64,000 nt of DNA from Struthio camelus (lineage: Eukaryota; Chordata; Aves; Struthioniformes; Struthionidae): assembly GCF_040807025.1 (NCBI RefSeq), contig NC_090953.1, forward strand, positions 21,436,997 through 21,500,996. The letters are read 5' to 3'. Both the position numbers and the translations under genes were made by a program. Shown here in pieces: positions 13,501 to 34,093 of this stretch. The notes under the pieces were generated by a model, which was not told the origin of the DNA, did no database searches, and was given only the letters and a program-made list of their open reading frames with translations. Position 1 is the stretch's first letter. Every line of letters starts with the position of its first letter.

Positions 13501-14494
13501 GTTCTCTTTTCAAAATGGAAAAAAAAGATACAAGCTTGGAATAAACAGGGAAGCTTATCTGTGATTTGTGATTCACTAGGAAAGATCTGATTTAACTTCA
13601 GTGAACTATCTCAGGTAAAACCGGGTGAATATACAACATTGAATACATTGCTTTTACTTTTTGTCACACTGCATCTTTTCAAAAACTCTTCACTTTGAAA
13701 AACCAGCAATTACACAATTCAGTAAAAGGTAGCATTGATTTCTGCACATCTGTGATCTGACTTGTAAAAACATCCAGGCAAGTTGAAGCCATGTAAAGAG
13801 GACAGATTCAAACTAAAGCATTCATATAGATGTAGACTGGCTAGAGAGCTGCTGTAGAGCTTGATGGGAATGCCAACGAGTAAGCAGATGAATTTAGAGT
13901 ACTGTTGTAGAGGGGAAAATATGAACGGGCAAGAGATACCAACACAGACAATGAGGCTTCATTATTTCAGCTGCTTACAGAGGAACTTGTTTCCACACGT
14001 AATTTAGCCTTGCTTCTCAGTGGAGTATCCACAGCATATAGTCGAGATAATTTTAATGTGTGGTTTTTATTGTTACCTGCTTGTATATAGAGTGCCAATT
14101 CTAAGGTGCAGAACCATACTACAGTTCTTCTAGGTTATATATTTGTCAGTCCATTTCATCTTGCTGGACAAAGCTCTTTTGTAAATTTAAAAATACATAG
14201 TGCTCTTTTCATAACAGTTCTACAGTCCATCAGTGTTTTATGATACCACATCTTATTAATGTTAGAGATTTGCATTTTTTCCTGCTAGGGTTTACAAGCT
14301 CATTTTCCCAGATGCAGTGGTTGATGTGAAGATTTGCATGACCTGCCTGCATTGTCAGAGCTGACTCAGAACATTCTTCAGCTGAATAAAGCTTTTTAAC
14401 CAGAAAATCTCATCTCCAAGTTGGCCTAAATAGCCATTTGAATTGACATAACAGCTTTCATGTTTTCCAGAATGCCTTACAGAGTCCTCCTATG

Positions 14495-14605
14495 CGATAG
14501 GTAAATACTTCCTCCATCTTACATGACAGCAAACTGGCACATTAAGAGGTTAGAGTTTCAGTGACACAATAAAGGCTATATAGCAAATCATTAGCAAAAT
14601 CCAAG
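14495..14605 (+). repeat. MIR-like ancient SINE fragment
   Basis: The order of blocks (TCCATCTTACATGACAG, then AAACTGGCACATTAAGAGGT, then a GTGACAC...ATAGCAAATCATTAGCA segment) follows the MIR core I remember (CCATTTTACAGATG, AAACTGAGGCACAGAGAGGT, GTGACTTGCC...ACAGC). It is heavily diverged, as expected for an old amniote CORE-SINE. The name is from memory. Confidence 0.5.
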
Positions 14606-16615
14606 ATAACATCATTGTGTGTTCCCACATTTTCCAAGCTACCCATAACTAAGCTAAGGGGAAGAAATTGTGAACCTGACTTCAGTCTGGTTTTATATTC
14701 CTCCAACCCTTAGCCAAGTCCAATTTATTATTTTAACTAGAGGCTACACCACAGAGTCATTTCAAGAATACCTTAGGCATAAAGAACTCTCAACAACGCA
14801 AAAACCACAGCTAGTAGAAAAGTAGTGCTGAAACGGCAAATGTCTCTTCTTACCATTTTACCTTCATTTTGAAAGTCCATCTCCTAGAAGGTTCATCTCC
14901 ATAATCTTCAGATATCGGACTGAGTCGTAAAGCTGTAGTTGTGTGTTCAGTTTAATGCACACATGGAATGCATCTTGCAAGTGAAAAGTCCCTTCACTCC
15001 AGCTTCCATCTAATATCAATGGCAAAACAATAGGTATTGCTGGAGAGAAAATCATTTCGGTATTTAAATTTGAGTGGGATGAATGGCCTGATGTGCTTTA
15101 GACAGGAACTTTTCTTTTGACGTGTACTGTGAAGTGCTTAATGTGCTTATAAGTATTACTTTAAGAGGTACTTACAGCAGTCATGCTGGCTCTTTCCAAA
15201 TGAGTGTTCTTCAAATCCTTTTAATTCTTAACTTTGTCACAGGTCCATTCACCCCTTTTCAAAAAAGAAATAAAAGATTCTAGTGAAGGGTAAATGCATT
15301 TGTCAAAGTGAATGGGACTGAAAGAAACTGAAGATGGTAAAATGAAAGACACTTAAATGTGTTTTAAATAATAATCTATAATTGAATTCCTTGTCTAAAA
15401 TAGAGCCAATTTTAGCTAGACTATTTGGTCTAGAACCCAGGCTACATACGTCAGAAGAAAATGATTTTGCAGGAAATTTATACTGCTATGTTTCTGCTCA
15501 GAACAAACATTACCAAAACAGCTTTTCCTGTGGTTTTCTGTTTTGGAACTTTGGCTTTGGATAAAGACCGGAAACACATGACAAATCTAGGAAATACATA
15601 TTCAAGATTAAGCCACAACATTTAAATTCGGAGTCAGATTAACCCAAAGTCCTTTCCAACTAAGGTAGATATCAAAAAATCGTATCATCTAAGAAATGTG
15701 AGGGGAAAATTATCCCATCATATCCAGGAATCTGCTGTCCAGTACTCAGTTCTGCTAGCAATATATGCTAAATTTGGCTTTACATTAAACCACTGGCTAT
15801 ATTTGGTATATGTTTGTAATAAACACTTGTTTCAGCTCTTTTATGTTAGTATCAGCAGAAATTTTGCATAGGTCTCGAAAAAGATTTGTAGCCTAGAAAA
15901 AGATATGAAGTACAGATGATTGAGAGGAAGGAAATGTTACTCCTTCAAGGAAGAGCTAGGTTTTCACGGCAGCTGTTCAGGACTGCTCCAAGAACAATGC
16001 AGTTTATTGGAGACAAATGTCCTCCCACCTCACATGCAAACTGCCTCTTGCTGTGTCACTTTTTATTAATATCAATAACAGCAGATGTTAAACAGTAACT
16101 GTTCATGCTTCATGGAAAACACTGTAAATTGCATATGTGGTTAGTCTGAGGACTGTCAGCTTACGTCTAATAATAATGCGTTCTTATTATGCTAACCCTT
16201 TAAAGTACTTCATCTCTGGAACTCTTCATAAAGGTTATGGAATATATACCTTACCCAATGCAATAAATGACTATAGCAATCATATTTTAGCTAGAATCTT
16301 CTGAAGGCTGCATAGACTTTAAGCATTAATCAAACATCTACCCAGTCACAATACTGCTATGCCCTGGCATGATTCAGTTATTTCCTGGATGTGGGATGTA
16401 CACACAGAGGCAGCTCTCCCAAGCGTTCTTTTATGAGTTTTCACTTAGCATTAACTTCTTCTGAGAAGTGAAAGAATTTGGGGAAGTATACGACAACACC
16501 ATATTTATTAAATCAAAGAGCTTAGCCTCTCTTGAAATTTCTGCCTTCAGAACCTCTCACTGAAAAAGAATGTCTAAGGTAAAAAAGAATAGCTAATGTA
16601 ATGTATTCTGCAAAT

Positions 16616-16685
16616 GTAGCAGAAGGAGGGAGCAGAAGGAGGGGGCAGATGGAGGATGTAGCAGATGGAGGGAGCTGATGAAAGG
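16616..16685. repeat. Degenerate GGAGGG-containing tandem
   Basis: About five imperfect copies of a 12-15 base unit such as GTAGCAGATGGAGG or AGCAGAAGGAGGG follow one another. It is a purine-rich, minisatellite-like block in intergenic DNA. Confidence 0.6.
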
Positions 16686-16770
16686 TGTAGATAGTAAGGC
16701 AGCGACAATGAGCTAGCAGTCACCTTAGAGCTGTGAATTACAGAAAAATGTTAGTACTGTACAGCTGGAG

Positions 16771-16823
16771 CTCATTACCACTGATACTCAGTGATATCAG
16801 TGGTACCACTGATACTCATTACC
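16771..16823. repeat. Palindrome with flanking direct repeats
   Basis: ACCACTGATA (16777-16786) is followed after 8 bases by its exact reverse complement TATCAGTGGT (16795-16804). The block ACCACTGATACTCA then appears again at 16805-16818. CTCATTACC also occurs on both sides. The result is a small hairpin with direct repeats; the origin is unknown. Confidence 0.75.
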
Positions 16824-19800
16824 TTAGCAGCAATTTTTATACAAGCAAAGGAAGATAAAGCCTCATTCAATCACAGCGTGCATGCACTTCCATTAAAAGG
16901 GACTTGGCAAGCCCAAGCTGATGCTTTGTCCTTATCACTTCCTGTTTTGCCCAATTTAGCAACACGTAGAGGTAAAAACAGCAGATGATATCCTGTGATC
17001 TTTACTCTGTTCAAACTTCTCTTAGAGGAAAAGGTTTAAAGTTTAGAAATACTATAAGTAATCTGCAAATAAAATAATTTTTTACCTCCTGTATTTCTTT
17101 ATGACAAAGGTTTAGAGTGATTTCTGTTTGCCTGTTTACTTCTTCGTTCTTTTTAGTTTTATGTTAGACAAAACGCAGTTTGTGTGTTTCTGCAATGCTG
17201 CTAGGAAATTATTTGAACAAAGTAATCTTAACTGAGATGGCAAGCACGTTAAATGCTTCAGAAGAAGACTCATCTGACGTATTTGTTAGGAATCCTGAAT
17301 TACAAAAAAGCAATGAAGGATAAGCAGCAGCTAGATACTTTGCAGGTATAAATCAGTGTCTTCTCAGTAAAGCTAACACACAACATCAGACAGGGCAATG
17401 CCGTGATCCCAATGAAAATTCCTTCCCCTCGCCGTCTTTCAGGTTTTGGTCTCTTGGGATGTCACAATTCAACTACCAGTAGTTCTCCAGTCTTCCAAAC
17501 AGTTTAACCATAAAGCAAAAATTCAAAGTCCCCTTCTGACATGCAAAATAGTAAGTGAAAGGGGGAATTAACTTCTAACCCTCAAAAGCAAACTTTCTTA
17601 GCAATTAAAAGTTCTGTAATAAAACTGACTTCAACCTAACTACTTTGGATAAGACTGATTGTGTCTCAGTGCTTAGTTCTATATGCATAATAGTAACAAA
17701 TAATCTACACACAACTGTGGTTGTTTTTTTTTTTTTTTCTGAAGGTGCTAAACTGTAGATATGTGTTTATATTTGAAACCAACATGATTTAGTTCATATC
17801 AGATATCAGCCACAAAAGATGTAACTATAAGAACACGCATCTATCAGACTTTCCCCCATAAGCCTATGGCTACAGAAAGGAATTTTCTTTGTTACTGATT
17901 TCAATGATGGCAAAAAGCAAGCCATAGCTCAGCAAGTTACCATCAGAGGCTGGATTATGTTTTCTTCATGTAACTTCTAGGCATTTCCACAGGATTTTAC
18001 TGGAAGGTAGAACAGAATGATCCTATGCCAAGGAAAAATATATATTAAAATATTCCATAAGAAACTAAACAAAAAGAATTCATATGATTCAGTTTAGACT
18101 CCTGGGTCTGTGGTTTTGGAAACCATCCCGTTTGATTCTAACTGTCATAAAGAATATGGAAAGCAAGATGCCACCACCACAATATTAGCCTCACTCTAGA
18201 GCTGATGAAGTTATTTTCCATGCTCGTTCCAAAGCTTGACATCCAAGAGCTAGAGGCATTACAGGCGTTTTAAATATACAGACAAGTTGCCAAGGCTAGG
18301 TCCTTCTAAGAGCAGGCATACACTGCCTATCTCTTACTAAAGTTGCATTGCATAACTGCCTAGGATAAGATTTCTCCTCTAGAAATCTTCTTTTGCAGGA
18401 CATGGGCTGGAACTTAGATTTGTAGCACAAGGCAGAGGTCTAGCGGATGATTATACTGCACAGTATGAATGGCTTAAATTAACCCTCTTTCTCTCTTCTC
18501 AGATGTGAAACTTGCAGCCACAGCTCAAGCAGTCTTACAGACAACTTTCTTCTAGTCATAGATAGCTTTGCTTGATTCATATCCCCCTCAGTTTCATTAG
18601 CAGGAAAATGAACTGCTTTAATCTTTTGCTAGTCACTGGCAGTTAGACCTGCCAATGCAGCACATAATAGTTGCACAAAATAGGTGTAAAATGCTCCCTG
18701 CTCAGAATGACTGTTTTTCATACTCGCTTTGCTGGATTATAACGAGAAAACTAGATGTGTAACAAGAGTTAACCTTTATGTAAGCATTTGCACGGTAAGT
18801 TCCTCCAGACTTGCTAGAGGTCTCTCGCATCTTAGTTTGAAGGACTCGTATCTCCAGTGGCAGTGGATCGAGCACAGGCCAGAGCTGGGCCTGGTGAACA
18901 TGCAAGCTCTCACTGCAGGTGCCCTCTAAACTCCTCCTTAACAGATGCCCTGTTGCAGCAAGCAGCCCAGGACTCTCGTGGGCGGAAACAAACATAAACT
19001 CTGTTTCAGGCTGTCCCTGCCATTCTTCAGGAAAATGTTATTTCAGCATTAGCTGTTGACAAAACAAAAGTATAAATACTGCATGGCTTTGCGAAGGGCA
19101 CAGATTTCAGACTAAATTGTGAAGAGCCACCACGGAAATCTCTGGTTTAAGCTGTGGGTGCCAAAAATCAAGACATTATGGGCCTTGTTTTTATGGAGCA
19201 CCATAAACTTCAAATTACCAGGGTAGTTGTGTATGCTTACCATCTTTGATTAACCATGACCTAGAATGGGCATTCAAAATTCTGGGGCCACTTTCGAATA
19301 TTTTGAGTAGGCTTTTAGTTTTCTTTTTTAAACTCCAATAAACTCATTTAGTGATGAAAGATCTCATTAGCTCTAAAAAAGGAACCAGAAACATTTGCAT
19401 TTTTGTGACATGGATGCAACCTCAAGTTTGTCATTCCTACTTTTAAAGCATTTGCAAATGAAAGAACAAATGCATTTGTGCTCTTATGCAAAGTACAGCT
19501 GACTCTAGTCAAAGGGAAATATTATTTCTATTCATTTATTAAAAAAAGATATTTGTTTTAAAGGGGTATACAACAAACAACCCTCCCATTATTTTCACAT
19601 GAGAATCGAAGGCTGCAGGACTAGAAAGTTCAGTTTTTACAAGACCACGAGAACTCCGACTGGAGTAGGGAGACACACATACTTAAATTCCCTTCTCTGG
19701 TTACTTGTGAAGAGAAATCTAGCTCAATCTAGTTTCTTGGTGAAATACGTCACTAGGGAGTTTCCTGTAATTGTGCGTTATAGGACACATTTTACTAAAC

Positions 19801-20990
19801 TGTGGAAGTAAACTGGAAGTTAGGCTGTGACATAACTATCTCGGGCTGAGCCCAAAGCCACTGACCATAGATACTAGAACTAGAGCTGAGAAACACTTTT
19901 CATCACATACTTTTGTTATTAAAAAATATAAACGTGATTTGTTATTGTGATGGAACCCTTCTGTAAGACGAGACATGGTCTGCTGCAGTTGGCCTTGATG
20001 TCGTAAGACAATAAACACTGCAAACATTTATTCCTTTTTATGCATTTTCTGCAACTAGATGAGAGTACCTGGTAGCAAAGCTTCTGGGTAAAGGCTTTGT
20101 TCGGGAGTATGTGCTCTATAAACTGAAGATGACTGTTTTGCCCATGTATCATATGACTTATAGACTGGAACGGCATCTTCAGGTGAAACGTGTCTGTATT
20201 TGCTGGGTTGACTAGCTAACTAAGCTGTCTTCAGTGGCTTCTAAATCAACAGATGTATTTCGATTTCTCAGAATTTCTTGTAAACTGCTATATGTCCTTT
20301 CAGTCACACTTTTAATAGAAACACTAAAAAGTGATGTGAATTAAGTACTGCTTTATATGGCTCCACTGACCAGCCAGAGAGTATTCACTAGGGTCCCATA
20401 AATCACCAGTGATCTGTTACACCTTTCATGAAATGCGTGTGCATTGGCTTTTCAAAATCACATACTTCCCTTCCAGTCCATCTATCTAGATGAGCCTTCA
20501 TCCTTAAAGTTTCCTATTATTCAGCCTCCTGTTTATCTGAAATATCACTTTTCTCCCTTTGGAGTTTGGTAGATTCTTACCTTCCTTATCAGAATAACCA
20601 TCTGTAATATTGCAGATCAATTATAGTAAGTAGAGAAACAGTTAGTTACTTAATTTACTCAGGAGACCAGGGCTTTTGTGGAGAAATGCAAAGATAAAAG
20701 AAATTTCTTCTGAGATTTTCACGGAAGGTTTAACAGATGCTCTATAACAGGCATTTTCTATTGTGAGGAGGAAGTGAGAAGATTTTTTACAAGAAAAGCA
20801 GAAAACATTTTTTGCTTGAAAAGCAATGACATTGAGTCTATTTTACCATCTTGCTAGAGAACAACAGGGTAGTGAGTACAATAAGCAAATGAGATCACAT
20901 GGCCAAGAATATAGACGGCAGGAGTAGTTTGTACAGCAGGATTGCTCTCACTTTTCCCTTCAACGGCTCCAGGTTCAACTTCACACCAGG

Positions 20991-27571
<6,581 letters not shown>

Positions 27572-27679
27572 AAAGATCCCTAAGATTTTCCTCAAAGGCT
27601 CATCTTCATGGCCAGTGCCTGTAACACATAGCACACATGAGCCAATTTCCTTGGATCTTGTAAAAGCAGTAGAGTCAGA

Positions 27680-27685
27680 AATAAA
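27680..27685 (+). promoter_or_regulatory. SH2D7: Candidate SH2D7 poly(A) signal (proximal)
   Basis: AATAAA lies 109 bases after the SH2D7 stop. It is the first canonical signal downstream. Whether it is used cannot be told from sequence. Confidence 0.4.
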
Positions 27686-27953
27686 GTAGAGAATAGTTAG
27701 GGTTTCCTTTACAAAAAAGCAGTTGTCTGTTATTTGGAATCATCTGAATGAATACAAACCTGAGGTATTAATACAACAAATACCTTCTGCAAGCCAAAAA
27801 GCACTAGGTTGTTATAATGAGTTGGATTGTTTAAAAGTAAAAATTCATGACAAAAGATCACAAAAAGTATCCTTGATGCCTACAGCAAGAGGCAGTATCT
27901 TGATTAAAATAATATTTCTTGAAACTTAGCATATATGTAAACATATTATCTAT

Positions 27954-27959
27954 AATAAA
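27954..27959 (+). promoter_or_regulatory. SH2D7: Candidate SH2D7 poly(A) signal (distal)
   Basis: AATAAA lies about 380 bases after the stop in an AT-rich context. It is an alternative to the proximal signal at 27680. Confidence 0.4.
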
Positions 27960-29283
27960 AGGTATATTAAAGAAAGTTATATTCTTACAGACTAAAGATA
28001 GTATGAATTTTGGGAGGCTAGCTTTTAGGCTGCTAAGTGTTTTCCTAGAGAAGAGTAGATGTCAGAAAGGCATTTAACACTACAGTAGACAATGTGCTAG
28101 TAACTGTGCAACATGATCAGAGCTGGAAAGATTTGGGGTTTTTGGGGGATATATAGAGGAAATGCCTATTATACATTTTCCATCTCTAACATTATGAGTA
28201 CCTTAAAAATCAACACCTGACAGTGATATACTCAAATCACTGATTCCATGTTTGCTAGCTGTTACATATTAATACTACACACATGCAGGTGATGCAAAGA
28301 TTAGAGGATTTTATTCAGTTGCTTAAACTTACACACTTAGTGCTGTCTGAGATGCCATAGGGTATATCCTCTGTAGCCTCCAGCTGCTGGTCTGAAAGAG
28401 TGCGGATCTCACAACCTCTACTGTACCTTTCAGATGTCTCAGCTATCCTACAGACTCTCAAATGGCAACACAATAGGATGCATATTTAGGCAACTGGATC
28501 AAAATTATACTTTCACTGGCTTGGGAAATGTTTCTTTTCGCTTCCCTAATTACATTTTTCTTCCTTTTTTGTTGGCAGATGGATAGGAGAAGAAGATTTT
28601 TTTTCACTGACAGGAAGAATAAATCATGAAGAAGGAATGTTACATTTGCTTAATTTTATAGGTCACAAAGGCATACAAGGACGACTTCATCCTTTTAATA
28701 ATTTCACCAACGAGAAAAAAATATGCCTATTTTGAATATCTAAGTAAAGGCAGAACCTAAAAAGCAAATTCACCACTATTGCTGTTCTGAGGAAAACAAA
28801 GCCTCAGGTGAGAGGACCCTCTCAATCTCAGTTTTCATTACACCAAACTATGTGTTTTTAGGGCCAAATCTCAAGAATCCCAGACTGACCCAGTATCCCA
28901 AGCTCATCAGCATGGAACACATGGTGGCAGAGGGTCTGGAGGAGCCTCACATTTTGCACAAGACCTACCTTCAGTTTCCTGGGCTGTATTGTTTCAAACT
29001 GCGAGGAGCAAGATACCTTTTACATGGATCAGTCATATAACTGTCTTTTTCTCACTGTGTACAGCAATAATGGCAGCATTGCTTTCCTATTTTTTCTGTG
29101 GCACTGGCCACTTAAATGTTTTCAACGCAGAAACAGCAATAGCAGTGCAAAACCATTATTGAACCTACAGACTCACAGATAATTCAACAGATTCTGTGCT
29201 AACAAAAAACTCCAGCTAATGGAATATGTGAATTTTTACTCCTCTATCAATTTGACTGACCTTGTGTTGTTCTTCACGTTCTT

Positions 29284-29402
29284 AGGCTGTAAACTCCTCT
29301 GAGGCAGGAACTGGGATTTTGCTCTGTCTTTGTACAGGACCTAACACAATGAAGTCCTGGTGAGGGGCTTAGAGTACAAATTATTATAGAAATGCTAATA
29401 GT
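29284..29402 (+). repeat. Ancient L2/MIR-type 3' end
   Basis: The block GGCTGTAAACTCCTCTGAGG, then CAGGAACTGGGATTTTGCTC, then TTTGTACAGGACCTAACACA and ATGAAGTCCTGGTGAGGGGC matches a common amniote repeat tail I remember (TGTAAGCTCTTTGGGGCAGG, TTTGTACAGCACCTAGCACA, ATGGGGTCCTGG). It ends in AT-rich sequence as expected. The family name is from memory. Confidence 0.5.
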
Positions 29403-32400
29403 ATACTTAGGTACTTGTTTACATTAATTAAAGTAGTATTTCTATGCAATGTGAAACATTGATAATGAGTTATCATCAAGATATTACACTTTTTCAATAC
29501 TATATTTTTCACTCTAAACAAAATCTTTGGTTTGATTATAACCTTCCTTTTTGCATGGCTAAACTCAACTCAATTAAAGCGAGTTTAATTCTAAAATTGG
29601 GAGAATCAAAGAAGAACCAAGCTCTTTGAACTTTAGTTTATTTGGATATTTATTTGAAATCTTCATTTGAATGTCTGGAAAATAGACAATCATTCATACT
29701 TTCTCTCAGCTTAAACTAAATGTACCATTTAAATGAGAAATAAATTATATATACTTTTAAAAACGTATTCTCCTTGTACAGATCCTTTAATCCTTTTATT
29801 TCACGTATATACTGATCATAAGAAGTTAAAAAAAACTGTTGTTTTGCTTTTATCCATTAGATCCTGTTAGAATTCGTATCCTCCAAGCACTCCCAAGTGG
29901 TATTTTTGGGAGAAATGTAACAAACCTAATGTTTTCTGAAAAGGTGTAATTGGTTTTGTATTCAAACATCAGGAATTTCTGCCAACGGTGCTTTTTGTCT
30001 TCAATATACTCAGTCTCGCTAACAGTTTTTATAGCTGGCAAATACTGCAGCATATAGTCTGTGACTCTTCACTGGGCTTTTCAACTTTTTTCTATGCAGC
30101 ATTCATTCTTGCTTGAGCTTATTGTCAGGCACCAAGTGACGAAAAAAGTTTTATCAAGATCACTTGCAGAACTACTTGTGGAAAATAGTGAGTAACCTAC
30201 CCCTGCACAACGCTAGTGGCACAGGAACCAGTGCAGGTGATCACAGAAAGATTGTACCATTTAGAGAGATCGCCAAATGGCAGAATGCCAGAGCAAAGCA
30301 CTGGGGCTCAGCAACTCCCTGCAGCCACTACGGAGCATGAGCTGTCGAAAAAAGTCGTACCTAGGTGTCAGTAAACTTCACTATCTTTAGAGACAATATA
30401 TGGATACTGGAAGCACAGGTTAGAATAATTCTATGAGTTTGCAAACTTTTGCCAGAGGATCAACTGACCTAATTTCACAAAGTTAGAACATTAAAGCTAA
30501 AAATACTCTGTCACACATTCCCTGTCCTCTTTCAGCCACCTTACATTGAAATCCTAATGCACAATATACAAGCTATCCTCAGCTTGAAAAATAAGACCAG
30601 ATTTACCAATCCTCACAGCAGACAAAACGACAGTACTTAAGCAATTACTACTTTACGATGAAGCAAAGATTCCTTCTCCTCATAGTGTCCTACGTTCTTT
30701 GGAAGATTCTGAATACAAACTGTACATCTTGTTCCTTGTTCCTTGTTCAAAATACAACCCTTGATAATAAAGACTTCTGAAGCCCCGCACAAATGAAAAA
30801 TATAATGTTTTAGTAATTTAGGCTCACATTTCATAACAATCAATAAAAAAGGTTGACCAAAATGTTTTATATTTTCTTGTGAGTTTTGGAAAAGCCTTGT
30901 TAAAAAAGCCAATAGTTCTCTGTACTTTTGCAATTCAACTGGATCGAAGACAGAAACAGAATGAAGACATTTATGTGTTCTTCAGATTCCAAAACAGTGG
31001 GAATATTCCAAAAATGCTTCAAACTATTCCCATTCTGTTCGGTTTACTTTTACTGACCATGTTCGTTCAAAGACACATCGGGTAAAACTTCCATTTTCTT
31101 TCTTAGTGGTTATGAACGCTTGACTATAACTTCTTCTGTGTTTTTAAACAAGTTCTTTTTACATCCTCTTTAAGCTTCCAGCTAAAAGATCCAAAACAGT
31201 CTTATCACAAATCACTGCCAAGCATCACAGGTGGTTATAAATCAAAGCTGATAACAGCAAAAAACCCTAGAACTTTATTGTGAACCAAGAAAAAACATCA
31301 AACTAAACTAGACTAGACAGGGGTCTAAATTCGTTCATGAATTCCAGAAAAACAACTAGCATACAGCCAGCAACATCATCACCATATTACAATTAAAAGA
31401 AATGTTAAAAGAAGGATCCTATGAGATAGAAAGCAAATCCCCTTCAAGACAAAGAAACCATGTGAAAATCTTGATTAGAACTTATCACCTCAGTTGTCTT
31501 TTCCTCCTGTCTCTATACTGACTTTCTAAGCTGAAAAGGATTTTAGAAATTGGTTGCTTCAGCAGTAATAGAGGTGATCGAAGGTCCTACTTGGGGGCAG
31601 AATAAATCTGTCAGAAAGACGATCAGGGAAGCGTCCTTGACTCTTTCTTCTGCATACACTTAATCATTTTCCCCCTTGCAGCAGGAAATAAAATGGAGAT
31701 TAGTAAGAATTAAAGGCCTAAAACTCCGGAAGAGTCAGATTTCTCTGTAAATGATTAAATTCAATATCAGTAGATTAGCTGCCAATTCAAAAATTCCAAC
31801 TGCTTTATATCTTAAGTAAGGTAAATAGGAGTGGGAAAGGCAGGAAGTTTTGTAGATTTTAACAGTCAGGTCATTGAGTCAAGTTCTGGGTTTTATCACA
31901 GGATTCATAACCCTCTCCGTTTCATTTTATTTAGCCAAGGAAGTCAAGATTTCTTAGCCTCTTCTCAAGCAATAGGCTTAATTTTCCCCGCTTTTCTCTG
32001 CACTGGAGTTCTTAAAGTTCTTAAAGTCCCCAACAGAAGAACGGCAGAAATATCATGTCTACCACCTCTCTGATGAAAATAAGCAAAATAAGCAGAAAAT
32101 AAGCAATAATGAGAATATACCATAAATATCTGAAAAATTGGTCTGCTTCTCTAACACAGCTATACTTTTCAATGAAAACCCACTGAGTACAGTGGTCTTA
32201 ATGTCTACAGCTGCACAATCAGAATAAGCCCTAAATTTCCTGGAAAACTTGAAAGACATAAAGCCTAACTTACGGCACTGCATCAGTCCTCTGACTATAA
32301 ATACATGAGAGATTCATGAGTGAATCTTCAGATGAGACACTGACATTTTCAAATGGATATAAGAAATTTCAAGTTCCTTCCCAGAGAAGACTTGGTTGAA

Positions 32401-34028
32401 ATATGAAGATACCGCTTAAAATATTTACTCTGGCTTTATCATAATTTGTTTCATCAAATGCTTGCTCAGAATTTCTACGGCAGAAGGATGTAGTAGTAAG
32501 CCTGCAGCGTCCTCATGTACAAAACGTACTCATCTCAAGCAAGCAAACGAGAAGGGCATGTTAGTTGAGTTCAGTGTATAGTTTTACAGGAAACAACAGC
32601 ACAGCAAAACTCAGGCATCTGCGTTCTTTATAAAACCTCAGATATTCTTTGTTTAGACCAGTGAAATGAGAAAACTCAAACAAAACAAATATAAGACAAA
32701 AATGAACTGAAATGGCTATGGATTCAGTGTCTTTTGCATTTTCCCATAGTCTCAGGGCAAAATTCTGTTTCCTCCTTACTGTCATTGATTAACTAGTCAT
32801 GTTTGAATGAACTCATTGAAATCAACAGGACATACTACAGATAATGATGCTGTTTAGCACAAGTAGTATGGTACTAGATCTTCAGCTCAAAGAATTAGAT
32901 GTTCTGCTGGCTGCCTGAATATAGAAATTTAATCTGGCATGATTTAGCTAACTGCAACACTTAAAGAGGAAGGTTAGGATGCTGAGAAAATATATATACC
33001 TTTATTGAGGAATGAATCCTCTTTATTTGTGATGAAGGGATTGAATGAATGCTGTGCACCGAGGATGCACAGATGTATCCATTCTTTATTACCCCAAAGT
33101 GCCCTTCTTCCTGGTGTTCACTGGTCACTGGAGCCAATTCACTGTAAAAGAGAAGATGTTCCTCTCTCTGTGCTCCATGATTCCTGCCCAGTTATTGGCT
33201 GGGTATATGGCCTGCAGTTCAGAGGTTTTGAGAAAGATGACGATTCAAAAATTCATTTGATGACCTATTAAAATAATACTCTTGAAATCACAGTTATACA
33301 GAGAATTAGAGGCAAATTTCATAACATAGGTTAATTTTTTGTCCAGAAGTGAACATAATTAAGCCTGAACTGGTCGTAGAAAGAGATGCTTGCATTAAGT
33401 TGGAAATACTTAGTACAGTGTTCCTGCAGAACACTGCAGGACTCTGAAATTTTAGTTTCACAAGCTATTCAGAAATGCCCTTTCCAATTTTTATTTTACA
33501 GCAAACAGCTTGTTGCTCAGAAGATTTGCTTTCACTTTTTTTCCCAAGGTGCCTTGTGTGTCAAAAGAAACTTGAGTGAAACTGTGGAGTGCCATTTAGA
33601 TTCCAGCTGAACCTGGAAATCCTTGCCCCCAGGAGTGGAAGCCTACGTATGTCACAGAACATTCACTTTTGTATTACGTAATTATGGCCTGACTTATGAA
33701 CTTCAACAGAGCTCAAATTCATTAAAATTTCTCAAACTTGGAGAACGTTGCTTATTACACAGACTTTGTTACACAGCTTTCCTTTACTTCTCCTGGCTGC
33801 TATTATCAGACATTCCCCCCGAACTCATCTGCTGTATGAATCCAGAATATTTTCTTTCATTTTGCATATTATCTCATCAGGAGTGAGATAATAAAAATAC
33901 TTGCAGCAAATCTGTTTTCCATCTCTGATAGTGCCTACTTATTAAAGTTCTTCAGAAATAGAACAATTTATCATCTGCAGGCTTTGTTGTTTATGCATTC
34001 CATATGGTTGAAGAAAGCAAATTATTTA

Positions 34029-34093
34029 AGGACCTGATCCAAAGACACCGACTAAGCTGAGTGGGAGTCTTCCTGTTCTTGAGATCAGGTCCT
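34029..34093. repeat. Short element with 11-base terminal inverted repeats (MITE-like)
   Basis: AGGACCTGATC at 34029-34039 is mirrored exactly by GATCAGGTCCT at 34083-34093. The interior includes CCAAAGACA and TGGGAGTCTTCC. It resembles 'CCTGATCCAAAG...TGGGAGTCTT...GGATCAGG' palindromic repeats that I recall from sauropsid genomes. It is likely a non-autonomous DNA element remnant. Confidence 0.55.

Larger units (their letters stand above)
10441..20990. other. Intergenic region between TBC1D2B and SH2D7
   Basis: This is the divergent interval between the TBC1D2B promoter and SH2D7. It is AT-rich and has only short open frames without recognisable protein. It holds a MIR-like fragment (about 14495-14605), a G-rich degenerate tandem (16616-16685) and a palindrome with flanking direct repeats (16771-16823). 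No CpG island or clear TATA box was seen near SH2D7, which suggests a tissue-restricted promoter, but this is inference. Confidence 0.7.
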
